Below, piece after piece: positions 27,311 to 36,081 of a stretch of 64,000 nt of DNA. The stretch lies in NCBI RefSeq assembly GCF_001983165.1, contig NZ_MNPU01000007.1, positions 106,967 to 170,966 on the forward strand. Reading direction: 5' to 3'. Within the stretch, counting starts at the first letter, position 1; each line of letters begins with the position of its first letter. A program made the position numbers and the translations under genes. This DNA is from Pseudomonas gessardii (lineage in GTDB: Bacteria > Pseudomonadota > Gammaproteobacteria > Pseudomonadales > Pseudomonadaceae). The notes under the pieces are model-generated. The model saw nothing but the letters and a program-made list of their open reading frames with translations, made no database searches and had not been told where the DNA came from.

Positions 27311-27866
27311 TTCTTGCCTCATAGGCACACTTACCAATACTAATTAGATCAAAAACAGCCAAACCCGCAGCAACGAAGGGAATGCCTCGCCCGAGAATGC
27401 CAAATACCCGGACGGTACCAAAAGTTGCTTTTGCCATGCTGGCCAATGTCGGCTGCCTGATCAGTGTACGAGGGAAAAAGCGCATTCCAATGAGGCTAGC
27501 CAGGTTTGTTGTTTTGCTGGAGCCCACGTGGACCCAGGTTCCCACAGCAATTTTGCTGATGGGTATGCCCGCTGCACCGGTTAGAACCGTTGCTACCGTC
27601 AAACCGTAGTGTTGCTGTGTGCACTTCCAGAGCTCGTCAAAAGTAGTGTTGGGTGCCGAAGAATCGGAATGAAGGGGCCTGAGTAACTTGTAACTCGCGC
27701 CATGCGTCCAGCTTGGTGCATTAGGCAAAACCATGACTGCCGGGCAGCTTGTCATCGTATTTCCCAGATGAAACGCCATGCTGGCAGTTGAGCCGAAATC
27801 TATGCCGTTTCGTTCCAGCTCAAGCTGGCTTCGCATGATTGCCGAATGAAGATCGCTTTCCTGCAT
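27300..27866 (-). CDS. Unknown 188-residue protein with hydrophobic C-terminus
   Basis: The protein begins MQESDLHSAIMRSQLELERN. After a polar first half it has Gly/Ala-rich hydrophobic stretches (TVATVLTGAAGIPISKIAVG and ILGRGIPFVAAGLAVFDLISIG) that could insert in a membrane. It ends KCAYEARNGK. No family is recognised. It is co-directional and overlapping with the ACP-like gene, and both have lower GC than neighbouring core genes, suggesting a transferred two-gene cassette. The amphipathic, pore-like C-terminus together with a small acidic partner would fit an effector plus accessory pair, but this is speculation. Confidence 0.55.
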   Translation of the reverse strand: MQESDLHSAIMRSQLELERNGIDFGSTASMAFHLGNTMTSCPAVMVLPNAPSWTHGASYKLLRPLHSDSSAPNTTFDELWKCTQQHYGLTVATVLTGAAGIPISKIAVGTWVHVGSSKTTNLASLIGMRFFPRTLIRQPTLASMAKATFGTVRVFGILGRGIPFVAAGLAVFDLISIGKCAYEARNGK

Positions 27867-28364
27867 GACGTAGTCCCTGTACGTAAATGACAGGCGAGAT
27901 GTTAAGTCGCAGTAAAGGACGATAAGCGGGAAAGGGGTAAATCCAGAAAGCTCCGACGTGACAATAGGGCTAAGCCTACTGACTATTCAGAAGACCGGTA
28001 AAAGCCTCGATACAGCACGGGTTTTTCAATGGCCAGCAAGACCGATCTCTTTCATTCGCGGGACGTTTCCTAGAGAATTCCACGGCCTTGTTTCCGTTGG
28101 ATCAGGTCGATAATCTCGGCCGGTCTTCGAGCATTCGATGACCGGACGTGCAAGTCCGACGGCAAGTATGATCCACACATCAAACAGCTCAACGCTCGGT
28201 TTTTATGCTTGGCGTCTGCCCGTAATGGCAGCTGTGCGAGGGAGGCCTTCGGGTCTGCTGGGTTTCGCTTCTTGCCCCGGTCTTGCACACCTTCGTACAG
28301 TTGCCACCCTAATTCGCGTGCAAGCGGACGGTGGCAACTTCTTCCTTAGCAAGAGGTGTTCACC
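27867..28364 (+). promoter_or_regulatory. Intergenic leader with 9-bp inverted repeat
   Basis: About 500 bp hold no convincing gene. GTTGCCACC (28300-28308) and GGTGGCAAC (28330-28338) form a perfect 9-bp inverted repeat with a 21-nt loop, ending 26 nt before the downstream ATG. The adjoining stretch (about 28200-28295) is GC-rich and may be a dispersed genomic repeat. An RNA hairpin controlling the following gene is possible. Confidence 0.4.
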
Positions 28365-28670
28365 ATGGTCAAAATCACCCCCGACCCGCCCCATTCCCAC
28401 AAAGACTTCCTCAGCGACAATGCCCTCACCCGTCGCGCCATCGACTACTACCTGAAAGCCAGTGCGCCTGACGCCGCCCCTTACCTCATCAATGACAACC
28501 TCAGCTTTGAAGAGGCTCTGGCCCGCGCCGCCGATCTGCTGCATTGCGCGGTGACAACCGCCCAGGTAGGCCATGACGCCATGAGCGGGCATCAAAGGGC
28601 GGTGATGCACCTGGTAGAAATGGCCAAGGTGGTGGTGGATCAATCGTTGGATTGTTTACAACCGCGCTAG
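28365..28670 (+). CDS. DUF6124/DUF3077-type small protein
   Basis: The 101-residue protein starts MVKITPDPPHSHKDFLSDNA at 28365 after an AAGAGG ribosome site. The middle has LTRRAIDYYLKASAPD and LSFEEALARAADLLHCAVTTA, ending with a helical HQRAVMHLVEMAKVVVDQSLD. This layout is common in Pseudomonas small proteins of the DUF6124 (formerly DUF3077) group, whose function is unknown. It is preceded by a hairpin-forming leader. Confidence 0.7.
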   Translation: MVKITPDPPHSHKDFLSDNALTRRAIDYYLKASAPDAAPYLINDNLSFEEALARAADLLHCAVTTAQVGHDAMSGHQRAVMHLVEMAKVVVDQSLDCLQPR

Positions 28671-28704
28671 GCACCACAGAACCCATGTGGGAGCAGGCTT
28701 CAAA

Positions 28705-29340
28705 TCAGGCACCGCCGGCCTTACGCCACACACTGGCCAACCAGGGCTGCTGCTCGCGCGGCAGCCCCGCCGGGCGATAGTAGTGCTCCAGCTCCACAAA
28801 CCCCGCCGTGGTCAGCAGCGCCTGCCAGGCCGCAAGGTCGTGATATGAGCCATAACGCGGCCCGTTCCAGCCCTCCTGGTTTTCCCCCCTGGGGTTGGAG
28901 CTGAACAACACCCCACCCGGTTTCAACGCCCCATGCAGCTGCTTGAGAATACGCGGCAGTTCCTGCTTGGGAATATGAAACAGCACCGCATTGGCAAAGA
29001 TCCCATCGAAGCGCCCGGCCGGCAGGTCAAGCTTGAGGAAGTCCTGGTGCAGCACCTCGCAGCCGCTGTCCTGGCGCGCCATCTGCGCAAACCGCTCGGC
29101 GCCATCCAGGCCCACGGCGATATGCCCAAGCCGGGTAAAGGTCTGCAAGTCCCGCCCCGGCCCGCAGCCGAAATCCAGCACGGTAAACGGTGCCTGCGCC
29201 TGGATATGCCGCAGCAAGGCGTCGATGTTCTGGCTCACATCGTGGTCGCGGGTGCCTTCACGGAAGTCCTCGGCCACAGTGTTGTAGTGGCCGAGGGTGG
29301 TGGCGGTGATCTGGTCGAGGTCGTCGGGCTTGAGGGGCAT
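28705..29340 (-). CDS. SAM-dependent methyltransferase
   Basis: The 211-residue class I methyltransferase has motif I VLDFGCGPGRDLQTF and an acidic motif II (VGLDGAERFAQMA). DGIFANAVLFHIPKQELPRIL and LKPGGVLFSSNPRGENQEGW correspond to the usual motifs IV-VI. The ATG at 29340 is preferred over a TTG at 29349. It lies at the end of the leftward metNI region, 39 bp away and in the same direction. Small-molecule methylation, perhaps of a thiol, is possible, but the substrate is unknown. Confidence 0.8.
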   Translation of the reverse strand: MPLKPDDLDQITATTLGHYNTVAEDFREGTRDHDVSQNIDALLRHIQAQAPFTVLDFGCGPGRDLQTFTRLGHIAVGLDGAERFAQMARQDSGCEVLHQDFLKLDLPAGRFDGIFANAVLFHIPKQELPRILKQLHGALKPGGVLFSSNPRGENQEGWNGPRYGSYHDLAAWQALLTTAGFVELEHYYRPAGLPREQQPWLASVWRKAGGA

Positions 29341-29379
29341 GATGGGCAATACCGGGCGCTGAGATAGCCCGACTATACC

Positions 29380-30024
29380 TCACCTTTTATTCAGCACTCT
29401 CGCCAGGCGATCACCGCCCAGCTGGATCACGGCCACCAGTATCACCAGCAACACAATCACCGTCAGCATGATCTGGCTGTCGAAGCGCTGGTAGCCGTAG
29501 CGGTAGGCAATGTCCCCCAGGCCACCGGCGCCAATTGCCCCGGCCATGGCCGACGAGTTGATCATGGTCACCAGGGTAATGGTGAACCCGCCGACAATCC
29601 CCGGCAGCGCTTCCGGCAACAGCACATGCCAGACGATATGCCAGCGTCGGCAGCCCATGGCCTGGGCGGCTTCGATCAGGCCATGTTCGACTTCGCGCAG
29701 GCTGACCTCGGCGATCCGCGCAAAAAACGGCGTGGCGGCGATGGTCAGTGGCACCACGGCGGCCCAGACGCCGTAGGTGGTGCCGACGATCAGCCGGGTG
29801 AAGGGGATCAGCGCCACCATCAGAATCAGGAACGGGATGGAGCGGAACAGATTGACGAACGCCCCCAGCACCCGGTTCAACGCGGGGGCCTGGTAGATGC
29901 CGCCCTTGTCGCTGGTGACCAGCAACACCGCCAGCGGAATGCCCACCAGCAGCGCGATCAACGACGACACACCGACCATCAACAAGGTGTCGATGGCGCC
30001 CTGTAATAAACGATCAAACCACAT
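29380..30024 (-). CDS. metI: MetI-type ABC permease
   Basis: The 214-residue permease has five helices and the short MetI form with the conserved [21 protein letters not shown] coupling loop. The start overlaps the metN stop by 11 bp. With MetN and MetQ it would import methionine or a related sulfur compound. It ends a leftward series that begins with the SfnB-type genes. Symbol by family; the substrate may differ from methionine. Confidence 0.88.
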   Translation of the reverse strand: MWFDRLLQGAIDTLLMVGVSSLIALLVGIPLAVLLVTSDKGGIYQAPALNRVLGAFVNLFRSIPFLILMVALIPFTRLIVGTTYGVWAAVVPLTIAATPFFARIAEVSLREVEHGLIEAAQAMGCRRWHIVWHVLLPEALPGIVGGFTITLVTMINSSAMAGAIGAGGLGDIAYRYGYQRFDSQIMLTVIVLLVILVAVIQLGGDRLARVLNKR

Positions 30025-31129
30025 AGCCCAGCACCTCGACCTGTTGTGCCCAGCGCGTGGCGCGGGTGCGTAATGTGTCGGCCTCCAGGGTGGAGCCGCT
30101 CACCGCCAGCAGCAACTGCCCCAGGGCGTGGCCCTGGATGCGCTCGACCCCGCCTTGCAGCAGGCGCACGCGCCCACCCAGGGCGCTGAACAGCGCGGCG
30201 AGGTCCGGCTCATCCGCGCTGGCGCCGGTAAATTGCAGGCGCAGCACCACGGCCGCCTGCGCCGACTGTGGCGTGGCCTGCAAACGTTTTTGCAGCTCAT
30301 CGGGCAAGCCGTGTTGCAGGGGCGCCAGCAGGGTCTTGCTGACCTCATGCCGAGGGTTGCCAAACACTTCCCACACCGGGCCTTGCTCGACGATCCGCCC
30401 GTGTTCCAGCACCACCACGCGGTCGCAGATTTCGCGGATCACCGCCATCTCGTGGGTGATCAGCACGATGGTCAGGCCCAGGCGCTGGTTGATCTCGCGC
30501 AACAGGCCGAGGATCGACTGGGTGGTCTCCGGGTCCAGGGCCGAGGTGGCCTCGTCGCACAGCAGGATCTGCGGGTCGTGCACCAGCGAGCGGGCAATGC
30601 CCACCCGTTGCTTCTGCCCGCCGGACAACTGCGCCGGGTACGCCTGGTGCTTGTCCTGCAAGCCCACCAGTGCCAGCAGCTCACGCACTTTCTGTTCGCG
30701 CTGTGGCTTGGGCACGCCGGCGACTTTCAGCGGCAACTCGACGTTCTGCCACACGGTCTTGGCCGACATCAGGTTGAAGTGCTGGAAGATCATGCCGATG
30801 CGCCGCCGCAGGGCCACCAGGCGGTCTTCGTCGAAGTCGCCGATATCCACCTGGTCGATCAGCACCCGGCCGCTGCTGGGGTGCTCCAGGCGGTTGATGG
30901 TGCGGATCAGCGACGACTTGCCGGCGCCACTGCGGCCGATGATGCCGAACACTTCGCCGTGCTGGATCGCCAGGTCAATGCCTTGCAGCGCATGCACCGT
31001 GCCGTCATAGGTTTTGCCCAGGTTGATAAAACGCACATGGGCGCGGTTGAGGTCTGGGTGCAGTTCGGTCTGCCGGGCGTCCCTGGGCGGTGTGCCCAGG
31101 TCGCGCAGTTGGCTGTTGGCGGCGCTCAT
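30014..31129 (-). CDS. metN: MetN-type ABC ATPase with NIL domain
   Basis: The 371-residue ATPase starts at the ATG at 31129 ([10 protein letters not shown]). Walker A is GRSGAGKSS, the signature LSGGQKQR, Walker [14 protein letters not shown] and the switch ITHEM. The C-terminal part after about residue 290 ([20 protein letters not shown]) is the NIL domain, which in MetN binds methionine and inhibits transport. The N-terminal extension of about 30 residues before the ABC domain ([20 protein letters not shown]) is longer than usual. It lies 2 bp after the metQ stop. Confidence 0.9.
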   Translation of the reverse strand: MSAANSQLRDLGTPPRDARQTELHPDLNRAHVRFINLGKTYDGTVHALQGIDLAIQHGEVFGIIGRSGAGKSSLIRTINRLEHPSSGRVLIDQVDIGDFDEDRLVALRRRIGMIFQHFNLMSAKTVWQNVELPLKVAGVPKPQREQKVRELLALVGLQDKHQAYPAQLSGGQKQRVGIARSLVHDPQILLCDEATSALDPETTQSILGLLREINQRLGLTIVLITHEMAVIREICDRVVVLEHGRIVEQGPVWEVFGNPRHEVSKTLLAPLQHGLPDELQKRLQATPQSAQAAVVLRLQFTGASADEPDLAALFSALGGRVRLLQGGVERIQGHALGQLLLAVSGSTLEADTLRTRATRWAQQVEVLGYVV

Positions 31130-31131
31130 GT

Positions 31132-31941
31132 TCAGCCTTCCCAACCGACTTGGTACAGGGTGCCGAGGGATTTATCCAGGGCCGCGCGCACCACCGGCGA
31201 ATGCTGGTAGATCTCGACGAACTTGATCACCCGCGGGTCGCTCGTGCCTTTGGGCTGGGTCACGAACTGGATCACGTATTCCGGGTGGTCGAGGCCGTCG
31301 AACAGCAGCGCCGACTCGGCATTGAAGGTCTTGGACAGGCGGATATAGGCCGGGTAGCCCTGCACCAGGTCGGCATCGTCATAGGCGCGTACCAGCTGTA
31401 CTGCTTCGACTTGCAGGATCTTGAGCTTTTTCGGGTTGGCGACGATGTCTTCTTCGGTGGCCTTGTAGCCCACGCCCGGCTTGAGGCTGATCAAGCCCGC
31501 CTTGGCCAGCAGTTGCAGGCCGCGCCCGCTGTTGATCGGGTCGTTGGCGATGGCCACGCTGGCGCCCTGGGGCAGTTCATCGAAGCTTTTGAATTTTTTC
31601 GAGTACAGACCCACGTTGTTGATGATCCCCGGCTTGAACGGCACCAGGTCAAAACCGGCGGCGGCCTTGGCGTTTTCCAGGAACGGAATGTGCTGGAAGT
31701 AATTCACGTCGATATCGCCGGCGGCGAGGCTGACATTGGGCGCGATCCAGTCGGTGAACTCCACCAACTCGACCTTCAGGCCCTGTTTGCCGGCCTCTTC
31801 CACGGCGGCTTCCAGGGGAATGGCGAAGGCCGCCGTGGTGCCGACTTTGAGCGGCGCCTCGGCGGCAAACACCGCCGAGCTGAACAGGCCGAGGGCCAGG
31901 GCCAGTGCTTTGACTGGGTGGGACAGCAGTGTTTTGTTCAT
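31132..31941 (-). CDS. metQ: MetQ-type substrate-binding protein
   Basis: The 269-residue NlpA-family protein has a signal peptide ([15 protein letters not shown]) from the ATG at 31941. No lipobox is present, so it is probably free in the periplasm. Core segments are [31 protein letters not shown] and [19 protein letters not shown]. It leads the metQNI unit. A longer frame upstream merely translates a REP element. It is only distantly like the MetQ at 13808-14590, so the two probably bind different ligands. Confidence 0.88.
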   Translation of the reverse strand: MNKTLLSHPVKALALALGLFSSAVFAAEAPLKVGTTAAFAIPLEAAVEEAGKQGLKVELVEFTDWIAPNVSLAAGDIDVNYFQHIPFLENAKAAAGFDLVPFKPGIINNVGLYSKKFKSFDELPQGASVAIANDPINSGRGLQLLAKAGLISLKPGVGYKATEEDIVANPKKLKILQVEAVQLVRAYDDADLVQGYPAYIRLSKTFNAESALLFDGLDHPEYVIQFVTQPKGTSDPRVIKFVEIYQHSPVVRAALDKSLGTLYQVGWEG

Positions 31942-31988
31942 GGTCGATTTCCAGTCATAAGGTGTGGGGAAAAACAATGAAGATCCAA

Positions 31989-32077
31989 TGTGGGAGCTGG
32001 CTTGCCTGCGATAGCGGTGTATCAGTGCCAACTGCATCAACTGACACACCGCTATCGCAGGCAAGCCAGCTCCCACA
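31989..32077. repeat. REP doublet
   Basis: An inverted REP pair (TGTGGGAGCTGGCTTGCCTG and inverse) lies between the FMN monooxygenase stop and metQ. It may tune mRNA levels between the two halves of the leftward unit. Confidence 0.9.
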
Positions 32078-32086
32078 TTTTTTGGT

Positions 32087-33439
32087 TCAGTGGCGGTAGG
32101 TGGAGCCGGTGTGTTGTTCGGGTAAATGCGCTTCGCGGTGGAAGACCTTTTCTCGCAAGGTTCCGGCCTCATAAGCGGTCTTGTACGACCCCCGTCGCTG
32201 CAACTCCGGGATCACTAACTCAATGAAGTCCACATAGCTCTCCGGCGTAACAATGCGCGTCAGGTTGAAGCCATCCAGCCCGGTCTCGCCGATCCAGGAT
32301 TCCAGCTCATCGGCCACCTGCACAGGCGAACCCACCAGGGTGATATAGCGCCCGCCCAACGCGTGTTGCTCCAACAACTTGCGACGGGTCCAGTCGTTGT
32401 TCTGCAAGGCTTTGGTGGCCGATTGGATCGCGTTGCTCTTCACGTACTGGATCGGTTCATCCAGCTCGTATTGCGAGAAGTCGAGGGCGGTGGAGGCGCT
32501 GAAATGTGCCACGCCGGCCTCGGCACTGGCATAGCTCAGGTACTCGGCATGCTTGGCCCAGGCCAGTGCCTCGGTGGCGCCGACAATCACGTTGAGGCCC
32601 ATGAACACCTTGATATCGTGCGGGTTGCGCCCGGCCGCGACCGCGCTGGCGCGCACCTTGTCCACTTGCACCCTGGTCGCGGCCTTGTTCTGCCCGCTGA
32701 TAAACACGCACTCGGCATGGCGCCCGGCGAACAGCAGGCCGCGCTCCGAACTGCCGGCCTGGAACAGCACCGGCGTGCGCTGCGGCGAGGGCTCGCACAG
32801 GTGATAACCCTGCACCTGATAGAACTCGCCATGGTGCTCGACCTTGTGCACCTTGCCCGGCTGGGCATAGATCCGCTGTTGCGGGTCGTTGAGCACCGCA
32901 TCGTCTTCCCAGCTGCCTTCCCACAGCTTGTACAGCACCTGCAGGTACTCGTCGGCCTGGTCGTAGCGCCGGTCATGTTCGACCTGCTCGGTGAGGCCCA
33001 TGGCCTTGGCGGCGCTGTCCAGATAGCCGGTGACGATGTTCCAGCCCACCCGGCCACGGCTCAGGTGATCGAGGGTGGACATGCGCCGGGCGAACAGATA
33101 CGGCGGCTCGTAGGTGAGGTTGGCGGTCAGGCCGAAGCCGAGGTTTTTCGTTACGGCGGCCATGGCCGAGACCAGCAGCAGCGGGTCGTTGACCGGCAGT
33201 TGGATCGACTCCTTGAGCGGCACCTCGACCGAGCCTTGATAGACGTCGTACACGCCAACGATATCGGCGATAAACAAGCCGTCGAACAGGCCGCGCTCCA
33301 GCAGTTGCGCCAGTTCGGTCCAGTATTCGACGGTCTTGTACTGGGTCGAGGTATCCCGTGGATGGGTCCACAGGCCATGGTTGATATGCCCGATGCAGTT
33401 CATGTTGAAGGCATTGAGCAGGATCTTTTTCTTCGCCAT
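32087..33439 (-). CDS. FMN-dependent monooxygenase, NtaA/SnaA/DszA family
   Basis: The 450-residue bacterial luciferase-like flavoprotein has MAKKKILLNAFNMNCIGHIN near the start, and LSRGRVGWNIVTGYLDSAAKAMG, the hallmark of the NtaA/SnaA/DszA/SoxA group. PVLFQAGSSERGLLFAGRHAE is the flavin-contact strand. These enzymes use FMNH2 from a separate reductase to cleave C-N or C-S bonds. With the two SfnB-type genes upstream (1-bp stop/start overlap) and a MetQNI importer downstream, oxidation of an organosulfur compound is likely. No flavin reductase gene is in the unit. It starts at the ATG at 33439. Confidence 0.88.
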   Translation of the reverse strand: MAKKKILLNAFNMNCIGHINHGLWTHPRDTSTQYKTVEYWTELAQLLERGLFDGLFIADIVGVYDVYQGSVEVPLKESIQLPVNDPLLLVSAMAAVTKNLGFGLTANLTYEPPYLFARRMSTLDHLSRGRVGWNIVTGYLDSAAKAMGLTEQVEHDRRYDQADEYLQVLYKLWEGSWEDDAVLNDPQQRIYAQPGKVHKVEHHGEFYQVQGYHLCEPSPQRTPVLFQAGSSERGLLFAGRHAECVFISGQNKAATRVQVDKVRASAVAAGRNPHDIKVFMGLNVIVGATEALAWAKHAEYLSYASAEAGVAHFSASTALDFSQYELDEPIQYVKSNAIQSATKALQNNDWTRRKLLEQHALGGRYITLVGSPVQVADELESWIGETGLDGFNLTRIVTPESYVDFIELVIPELQRRGSYKTAYEAGTLREKVFHREAHLPEQHTGSTYRH

Positions 33440-34632
33440 CAAATGGTCCCCCGCAGCGGCGGGTTTTCATCGTTGAGGTAGTAGTTGCCTACCGCGTGGT
33501 ACTTCCAGCGCACCGGGTCGTGCAGGGTGTGTACCCGGGCGTTGCGCCAGTGGCGGTCCAGGCCATGTTCGGCGAGGGTCGCCTGGCTGCCGGCCAGTTC
33601 AAACAGGGTGCTGCCGGCGGCCAGGGAAATCTCGGTGCTCAGGGCGCGTACTTCGGCCACGGCAATCGAGGCCGCGGCGACGGTTTGTGCGGTGCTGTCG
33701 GCCTGGGCGCGGTCGAGGTATTCGCCGGCGCGCTCCAGCAGGGCTTCGCTGGCGTGCAGGCGGATGCTCAGGTGGCCGAAGCTTTTCAGGGTCAGCGGGT
33801 CTTCGCTGGCCTTGTCATTGCCCGAGTCGATCCACGGCCGGGTCTTGGTGCGCACAAAATGCAGGGCATCTTCAAAGGCGGCGCGGGCGATGCCGGTGTC
33901 GATGGCCGCGTGCAGGATCTGCGCCAGCGGGCCCACGGTGGTCGGGCGCTCGAAGGCGCTCTGGAACGGGATCACGTCTTCGGCACCGACCCACACATGG
34001 TCGAACACCACCGAGCCGCTGCCGGTGGTGCGCTGGCCAAAGCCGCTCCAGTCGTCGATCACCGTCAGGCCCTGGCTGTCACGCGGCACAAAGGCCAGTT
34101 GCTGCACACCGTGTTCATCCACCACCGAGGTGGGAATGCGCTGGGCGTAGATCGCGCCGGTGGCGTAGAACTTGCGGCCGCTGATACGAAATCCGTCACC
34201 ATCGCGCACAAGTTTTGTCACCCGGTCATGGGCGGTCTTGGTGCCCAGTTCCGCCAGGGCATTGCCAAAGCGCTGGCCGGCCAGCACCTCGGCGTACAGG
34301 CGCTGTTGCTGCGCCGGGCTGCCGTTGACGCGCAGTACTTGCAGTGCATAGAAATGGTTCTGCGGGATCTGCCCCAGGGAGGCATCGGCCTGGGCGATCA
34401 GGGCGATGACCTTGGCCAGGGTGACGTTGGATACGCCAGCGCCGCCGTAGGCCTTGGGCACGCTGATGCCCCACAGGCCGGAGCGGGAAAAGGCTTCCAG
34501 CTCGGCGAGCGGCAGGCGGCGTTCGCGGTCGCGCAGGGCGCTGTCGCGGCGAAAGTCTTCGGCCAGGTCACTGGCGACAATCAGGGCTTGCTCGTCGCTG
34601 GTGATGACCGCGACGGGATGGGAAAGCGTCAT
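33439..34632 (-). CDS. SfnB-type acyl-CoA-dehydrogenase-like flavoprotein
   Basis: The 397-residue protein of the SfnB branch of the acyl-CoA dehydrogenase fold starts MTLSHPVAVITSDEQ at the ATG at 34632. Core pieces are SVPKAYGGAGVSNVTLAKVI, QIPQNHFYAL, ISGRKFYATGAIYAQ, DDWSGFGQRTTGSGSVVFD and a C-terminal HWRNARVHTLHDPVRWKYHAVG. SfnB-type proteins are linked to desulfurisation of alkyl sulfones and sulfides, probably as flavin monooxygenases. It is a tandem paralogue of the following gene (23-bp gap). Confidence 0.85.
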   Translation of the reverse strand: MTLSHPVAVITSDEQALIVASDLAEDFRRDSALRDRERRLPLAELEAFSRSGLWGISVPKAYGGAGVSNVTLAKVIALIAQADASLGQIPQNHFYALQVLRVNGSPAQQQRLYAEVLAGQRFGNALAELGTKTAHDRVTKLVRDGDGFRISGRKFYATGAIYAQRIPTSVVDEHGVQQLAFVPRDSQGLTVIDDWSGFGQRTTGSGSVVFDHVWVGAEDVIPFQSAFERPTTVGPLAQILHAAIDTGIARAAFEDALHFVRTKTRPWIDSGNDKASEDPLTLKSFGHLSIRLHASEALLERAGEYLDRAQADSTAQTVAAASIAVAEVRALSTEISLAAGSTLFELAGSQATLAEHGLDRHWRNARVHTLHDPVRWKYHAVGNYYLNDENPPLRGTI

Positions 34633-34655
34633 GTTTTTCTCCAGAGGTCTGGTCG

Positions 34656-35897
34656 TCAGATCCAGGAATGCCGGGCCGGCAAGGTTCCATTGAGGTGCCA
34701 GGCGCCCACCGCGTGATATTTCCAGCGCACCGGGTCGTGCAGGGTGTGCACCCGGGCATTGCGCCAGTGGCGGTCGAGGTTGAATTCGGCGAGGGTGGCG
34801 CGGCTGCCGGCCAGCTCGAACAGCTTCTCGCTGACCAGCAGCGAGACTTCGGTGGTCAGCACCTTGGCTTGCGCCACGGCGATCGAGGCCCGGGCGGCGG
34901 AGTGTTCGGTGATGGGCGCGGCGTTGACCTGGTCCAGCACTTGGCCGGCCTTGCGCAGCAGGGCTTCGGCGGCATGCAGTTCGATTTTCAGCTTGCCGAT
35001 GTCGGCGATCACATAGAGGTCGTCGCTGGCCCGCTCGACCTTGGCATCGATCCACGGCCGCGAGCGTTCACGCACAAAGCTGATGGTGTCGTCGAGGGCG
35101 CCACGGGCGATGCCGGCGTCGATGGCCGCCTGGATCAATTGCGAGACCGCGCCCTGGATGCCCGGGGTTTGCCCCAGGCGCCAGGTGGGCACCACCAGCT
35201 CGGCGTCCACTGGCACGTTGTTCAGCAGCACGGTGCCGCTGGCGGTGGTGCGTTGGCCAAAGCCCGACCAGTCATCGACGATGCGCAATCCCGGCGTGCC
35301 ACGGCGCACAAACGCCATGACCTGACGGCCTTCGTCGTCCAGGGCCTTGACCGCGACCCAATGGGCAAACAGCGCGCCGGTGGAGTAGAACTTCTGGCCG
35401 TTGATGACAAAGCCGTCACCCTTGGCGCTGATCCGGGCCTTCAGGTCCAGGGTGTTTTTGGTGCCACGCTCCGGGCCGCCATTGCCGATGCGCCAGCCAT
35501 CCAGGATGCTTTGGAACAGCTGTTTTTTCTGTGCCTCGCTGGCGGCGCCTTGCAGTGCATGCAGGATGCCGAAGTGGTTCTGCGGGATCTGCCCCAGGGC
35601 GGGGTCGGCAGCGCTGATAATCGCGAACACCTCGGCCAGGGTCACGAACGACACCTGCGGGCCACCGTACTCACGGGGGATGGAAATGCTACCCAGGCCG
35701 CTGCGGGTGAACTGTTCGACTTCGGCCGAGGGCAATTTGCGCTGGCGGTCACGCAGCCCGGCTTGCAGGCGGGCGGCCTGGGCAAGCGCGTGGGCGGCGG
35801 CGAGGGCTTGGCTGTCGTTGCGCAGCACCTGGGTGGGCAACAGCAGCGGGGCGATATCCAGATCGCTCTGGAGGGGCGATTGCGCCAAGTTAGACAT
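34656..35897 (-). CDS. sfnB: SfnB-type flavoprotein, first of tandem pair
   Basis: The 413-residue protein aligns along its whole length with the preceding entry: SIPREYGGPQVSFVTLAEVF, QIPQNHFGIL, INGQKFYSTGALFAHW, DDWSGFGQRTTASGTVLLN and the same HWRNARVHTLHDPVRWKYHAVG. It has a longer N-terminus (MSNLAQSPLQSDLD) without a signal peptide. It opens the desulfurisation and transport unit at 29.4-35.9 kb, behind a 23-codon leader and a strongly palindromic promoter. Likely role: oxidation of an organosulfur carbon skeleton, with a reduced flavin or oxygen partner. Confidence 0.85.
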   Translation of the reverse strand: MSNLAQSPLQSDLDIAPLLLPTQVLRNDSQALAAAHALAQAARLQAGLRDRQRKLPSAEVEQFTRSGLGSISIPREYGGPQVSFVTLAEVFAIISAADPALGQIPQNHFGILHALQGAASEAQKKQLFQSILDGWRIGNGGPERGTKNTLDLKARISAKGDGFVINGQKFYSTGALFAHWVAVKALDDEGRQVMAFVRRGTPGLRIVDDWSGFGQRTTASGTVLLNNVPVDAELVVPTWRLGQTPGIQGAVSQLIQAAIDAGIARGALDDTISFVRERSRPWIDAKVERASDDLYVIADIGKLKIELHAAEALLRKAGQVLDQVNAAPITEHSAARASIAVAQAKVLTTEVSLLVSEKLFELAGSRATLAEFNLDRHWRNARVHTLHDPVRWKYHAVGAWHLNGTLPARHSWI

Positions 35898-35961
35898 CGG
35901 TGCGCCCCTGCGTGGCGACGCGTAATGCCCTGGCGTTGTACACCGGGGTAATGTTGACCAT
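35890..35961 (-). CDS. 23-codon leader ORF overlapping sfnB
   Basis: A short reverse-strand frame begins MVNITPVYNARALRV, with a strong ribosome site (GAGGT, then ATG). It ends in a TAA that overlaps the sfnB ATG region by 8 bp. The overlap fits translational coupling, with the leader's ribosome delivering or blocking sfnB translation. It has no Cys and only the initiator Met, so a classic sulfur-amino-acid attenuator is not indicated. Confidence 0.5.
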   Translation of the reverse strand: MVNITPVYNARALRVATQGRTDV

Positions 35962-36014
35962 ACCTACCTCACATCCGTGGAAAGCTTAAAAATCAGGAAT
36001 GTCCGGTGGTCCGG

Positions 36015-36070
36015 TGCATATACCCTAAGCGTGTTTATTTTTTAAATAAACTAACTTTTAGGAATATGCA
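36015..36070. promoter_or_regulatory. Nested palindromes upstream of sfnB
   Basis: Outer arms TGCATAT (36015-36021) and ATATGCA (36064-36070) enclose CCTAA (36024-36028) and TTAGG (36058-36062). The inner arms are GTTTATTT (36033-36040) and AAATAAAC (36044-36051). The word GGAATATGCA recurs before the TonB receptor (reverse complement). It lies 53 bp upstream of the leader ORF. Multi-site activator binding by a CysB-like or LysR regulator is inferred. Confidence 0.5.
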
Positions 36071-36081
36071 TAGAAGGCCTG

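Noticed and set aside
27065..27343. Forward-strand frame opposite the ACP-like gene
   Set aside because: It mirrors the reverse-strand gene, which has the coherent ACP-like pattern and overlaps its partner.
28070..28288. Reverse-strand 72-codon frame
   Set aside because: It lies in the GC-rich leader and probable dispersed repeat, with no ribosome site or family pattern.
31942..32172. N-terminal extension of MetQ (77 residues)
   Set aside because: It translates the REP doublet (VGAGLPAIAV-type residues); the real start at 31941 begins a proper signal peptide.
34633..35055. Long N-terminal extension of the second SfnB-type gene
   Set aside because: It runs through the out-of-frame 3' part of the upstream gene; the ATG at 34632 fits the paralogue.
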